A DNA stretch of 8,001 nt from the NCBI GenBank assembly GCA_028865845.1, contig JAGWJK010000159.1:1-8001 (forward strand). The letters run 5' to 3'. Below the pieces are notes generated by a model. That model saw only the letters and a list, made by a program, of their open reading frames with translations. It did no database searches and was not told the origin of the DNA. The stretch's first letter is position 1. Each line of letters begins with the position of its first letter. The translations under genes and the position numbers were made by a program. This document shows, one piece after another, positions 6,792 to 8,001 of this stretch. Source of the stretch: Rhizobiaceae bacterium. GTDB lineage: Bacteria > Pseudomonadota > Alphaproteobacteria > Rhizobiales > Rhizobiaceae.

Positions 6792-7733
6792 TCAGTTGGC
6801 GCGGGGAATGAACCCCGGCACGCCGGTCGCAACCACGTTGTTGAAGCGGATGTTCGTGGTTATGCCGTCCCGCATGTCTCGCATCGCATCGTCGGGCAAA
6901 GCCGAAATTTCGAAATTCTCGCGGATGCGGCCAGGTGTCGTCGATGTCGTCAAAAAGGCGGTGCCGCGTTGCACGGCCCAGGCAAGCGCGACCTGCGCCG
7001 GGGTCTTGCCGAGCCGTTTGGCGATACCGGTAATGACCGGATCGTCCAGCAGCTTCGGCTCCATTCCATGCCCCAGGGCCGCAAAGGCCAAAAACACGAT
7101 CCCATTGTCGCGGCAGAAATCGAGCAACTCCCATTCAGGCAGATAAGGATGGGATTCTACCTGCACCACCGCAGGCTTGATACGCGCGTGAGCAACGATT
7201 TCGCGCAGCTTCTCCAAGGTGATGTCAGACAGACCGATCGACTTGCATCGACCTTCGTCAACCAGGCGTTCAAGCGCATGCCATGTTTCGATGAGCGTCA
7301 CACCGGGATCGTAGATTACCTGACCGCGCTCGTCCTGCGGGTCTTGGTCGTCGCCGGGGCGAAAGGCGAAAGGCGTGTGGATCAGATAACAGTCGACGTC
7401 ATCGACCTGAAGCCGTCGCCGGCTCTCATCGAAGGCGGGCCGAACCCGCTCCGGGCGATGATTGGTATTCCAAAGCTTGGTGGTAACGAAGATATCGTCC
7501 CGCCGCACGGTGCCGACCTTGAATGCCGCCTGCATCGCGTTTCCAACAGCCTCTTCGTTGCGATATCGCTCCGCGCAATCGAGGTGCCGAAATCCCACCT
7601 CCAAAGCGGTCTCGACGGCCTGTCTGGTCGCGCTCGGATCAGGGATCAGCGTACCGAACCCAACGGCGGGCATAGCGCCCGATCCGTGATGCAGGGGAAT
7701 TTTCGAGTAACGAAGCGTATCGGAAGACGACAT
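6792..7733 (-). CDS. Aldo/keto reductase
   Basis: A 313-residue cytoplasmic NAD(P)H-dependent oxidoreductase of the (beta/alpha)8 AKR superfamily, reducing an aldehyde or ketone to an alcohol. The catalytic tetrad is complete: Asp52 and Tyr57 in HLDCAERYRNEEAVG, Lys86 in TTKLWNTNH, and His119 in LIHTPFAF. Also present are IGLSDI (166-171, usually IGVSNF), QVESHPYL (191-198), and a C-terminal RIRENF (269-274). The cofactor loop normally reading IPKS is LTTS (261-264). It thus lacks the Lys that often binds the NADPH 2'-phosphate, so cofactor preference may be altered. Length is normal for the family (about 275-330). The ATG at 7733 has AAGGAG seven bases upstream, an excellent site. It is separated from the GGDEF-EAL gene by 272 bp and is probably transcribed alone. 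The substrate is unknown; a general detoxification or sugar/keto-acid role is possible. Confidence 0.95.
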   Translation of the reverse strand: MSSSDTLRYSKIPLHHGSGAMPAVGFGTLIPDPSATRQAVETALEVGFRHLDCAERYRNEEAVGNAMQAAFKVGTVRRDDIFVTTKLWNTNHRPERVRPAFDESRRRLQVDDVDCYLIHTPFAFRPGDDQDPQDERGQVIYDPGVTLIETWHALERLVDEGRCKSIGLSDITLEKLREIVAHARIKPAVVQVESHPYLPEWELLDFCRDNGIVFLAFAALGHGMEPKLLDDPVITGIAKRLGKTPAQVALAWAVQRGTAFLTTSTTPGRIRENFEISALPDDAMRDMRDGITTNIRFNNVVATGVPGFIPRAN

Positions 7734-8001
7734 GATCTTACTCCTTCGTTCGGATCGACTATCGCGGGAGTTCCGACCAGGACCGGGGGCCGGGTGTCTA
7801 TTCCAGGCAGCGATCGTACTGCGTCATCGGGCGATGGGCGAGAGAAATAAGCGCGCGCATTATCCCATGGTATCGCTCGCGATCGACGCACTTTGCTGAG
7901 GGCGGCTCGCGGTTACCTCGCGAGCCCATGCTTTTGCGTCAAATAAGCCAGTGGCACGTCGTGACTTAGCATGGCCGTGTTGCCTAGCTGACGCCGTTGA
8001 A
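7734..8001. other. Region upstream of the aldo/keto reductase, no gene supported
   Basis: These 268 bases hold the reductase ribosome site (AAGGAG, 7741-7746) and probably its promoter. A GGGATAAT stretch on the minus strand around 7859-7866 looks like a -10, but no matching -35 lies 16-18 bases upstream. Two minus-strand frames are open to the right edge, ending at 7913 and 7860. Either could be the tail of a gene lying outside, but neither peptide is recognisable. Confidence 0.4.
7904..7926 (+). terminator. Perfect 8-bp hairpin near the right edge
   Basis: GGCTCGCG and CGCGAGCC form a perfect stem around a 7-base loop. On the plus strand CATGCTTTTG follows, giving a short T-run five bases after the stem. 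On the minus strand no T-run follows. It could terminate a leftward gene ending beyond the right edge or be a regulatory dyad upstream of the reductase. No plus-strand gene is visible before it, so the strand given is only the better fit to a terminator. Confidence 0.35.

Noticed and set aside
6693..7850. A 385-codon plus-strand open frame opposite the aldo/keto reductase
   Set aside because: Shadow frame, Arg/His-rich and without a domain; the reductase on the minus strand is unambiguous.
7913..8001. Minus-strand frame open to the right edge, ending in TQKHGLAR and a TAA inside the hairpin loop
   Set aside because: Only 28 codons are visible, with no recognisable family, and another frame is also open here, so it cannot be called a gene tail.

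Overview
The window comes from a high-GC bacterial chromosome or large replicon, most likely an alphaproteobacterium of the Rhizobiales (Rhizobium/Agrobacterium/Ensifer type). This rests on base composition, codon use and the style of the proteins (a PAS-GGDEF-EAL protein, a DUF4242-class III cyclase fusion, a DUF4331 protein starting MSHHLDSP). It is an inference; no rRNA or species marker is present.

All six recognisable genes lie on the minus strand and are read from right to left. In order of transcription they are: an aldo/keto reductase (7733-6792); a PAS-GAF-like-GGDEF-EAL c-di-GMP enzyme (6519-4243); a class III nucleotide cyclase with an N-terminal DUF4242 domain (4121-3294); an exported HSL-type alpha/beta hydrolase (3114-2077); a cytoplasmic DUF4331 protein (1964-930); and a NiCoT nickel/cobalt permease (817 to the left edge, C-terminus missing). 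Gaps are 112-272 bp and several hold dyads, so the genes need not form one operon. The closest pairs are hydrolase/DUF4331 (112 bp), DUF4331/permease (112 bp) and GGDEF-EAL/cyclase (121 bp).

The central part (3.3-6.5 kb) is a nucleotide second-messenger block: one gene to make and break c-di-GMP, directly followed by one predicted to make cAMP or cGMP. DUF4242 includes a nickel-binding member from Streptomyces, and a NiCoT permease gene lies about 2.5 kb downstream. The most interesting hypothesis is therefore a metal-responsive cyclase, though it is unproven and the permease may be independent. The hydrolase and DUF4331 genes have no evident substrate.

I see no tRNA, rRNA, CRISPR array, insertion sequence, integrase or attachment site. 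The last 268 bases on the right hold the likely AKR 5' region, a perfect 8-bp hairpin and no gene I can support.
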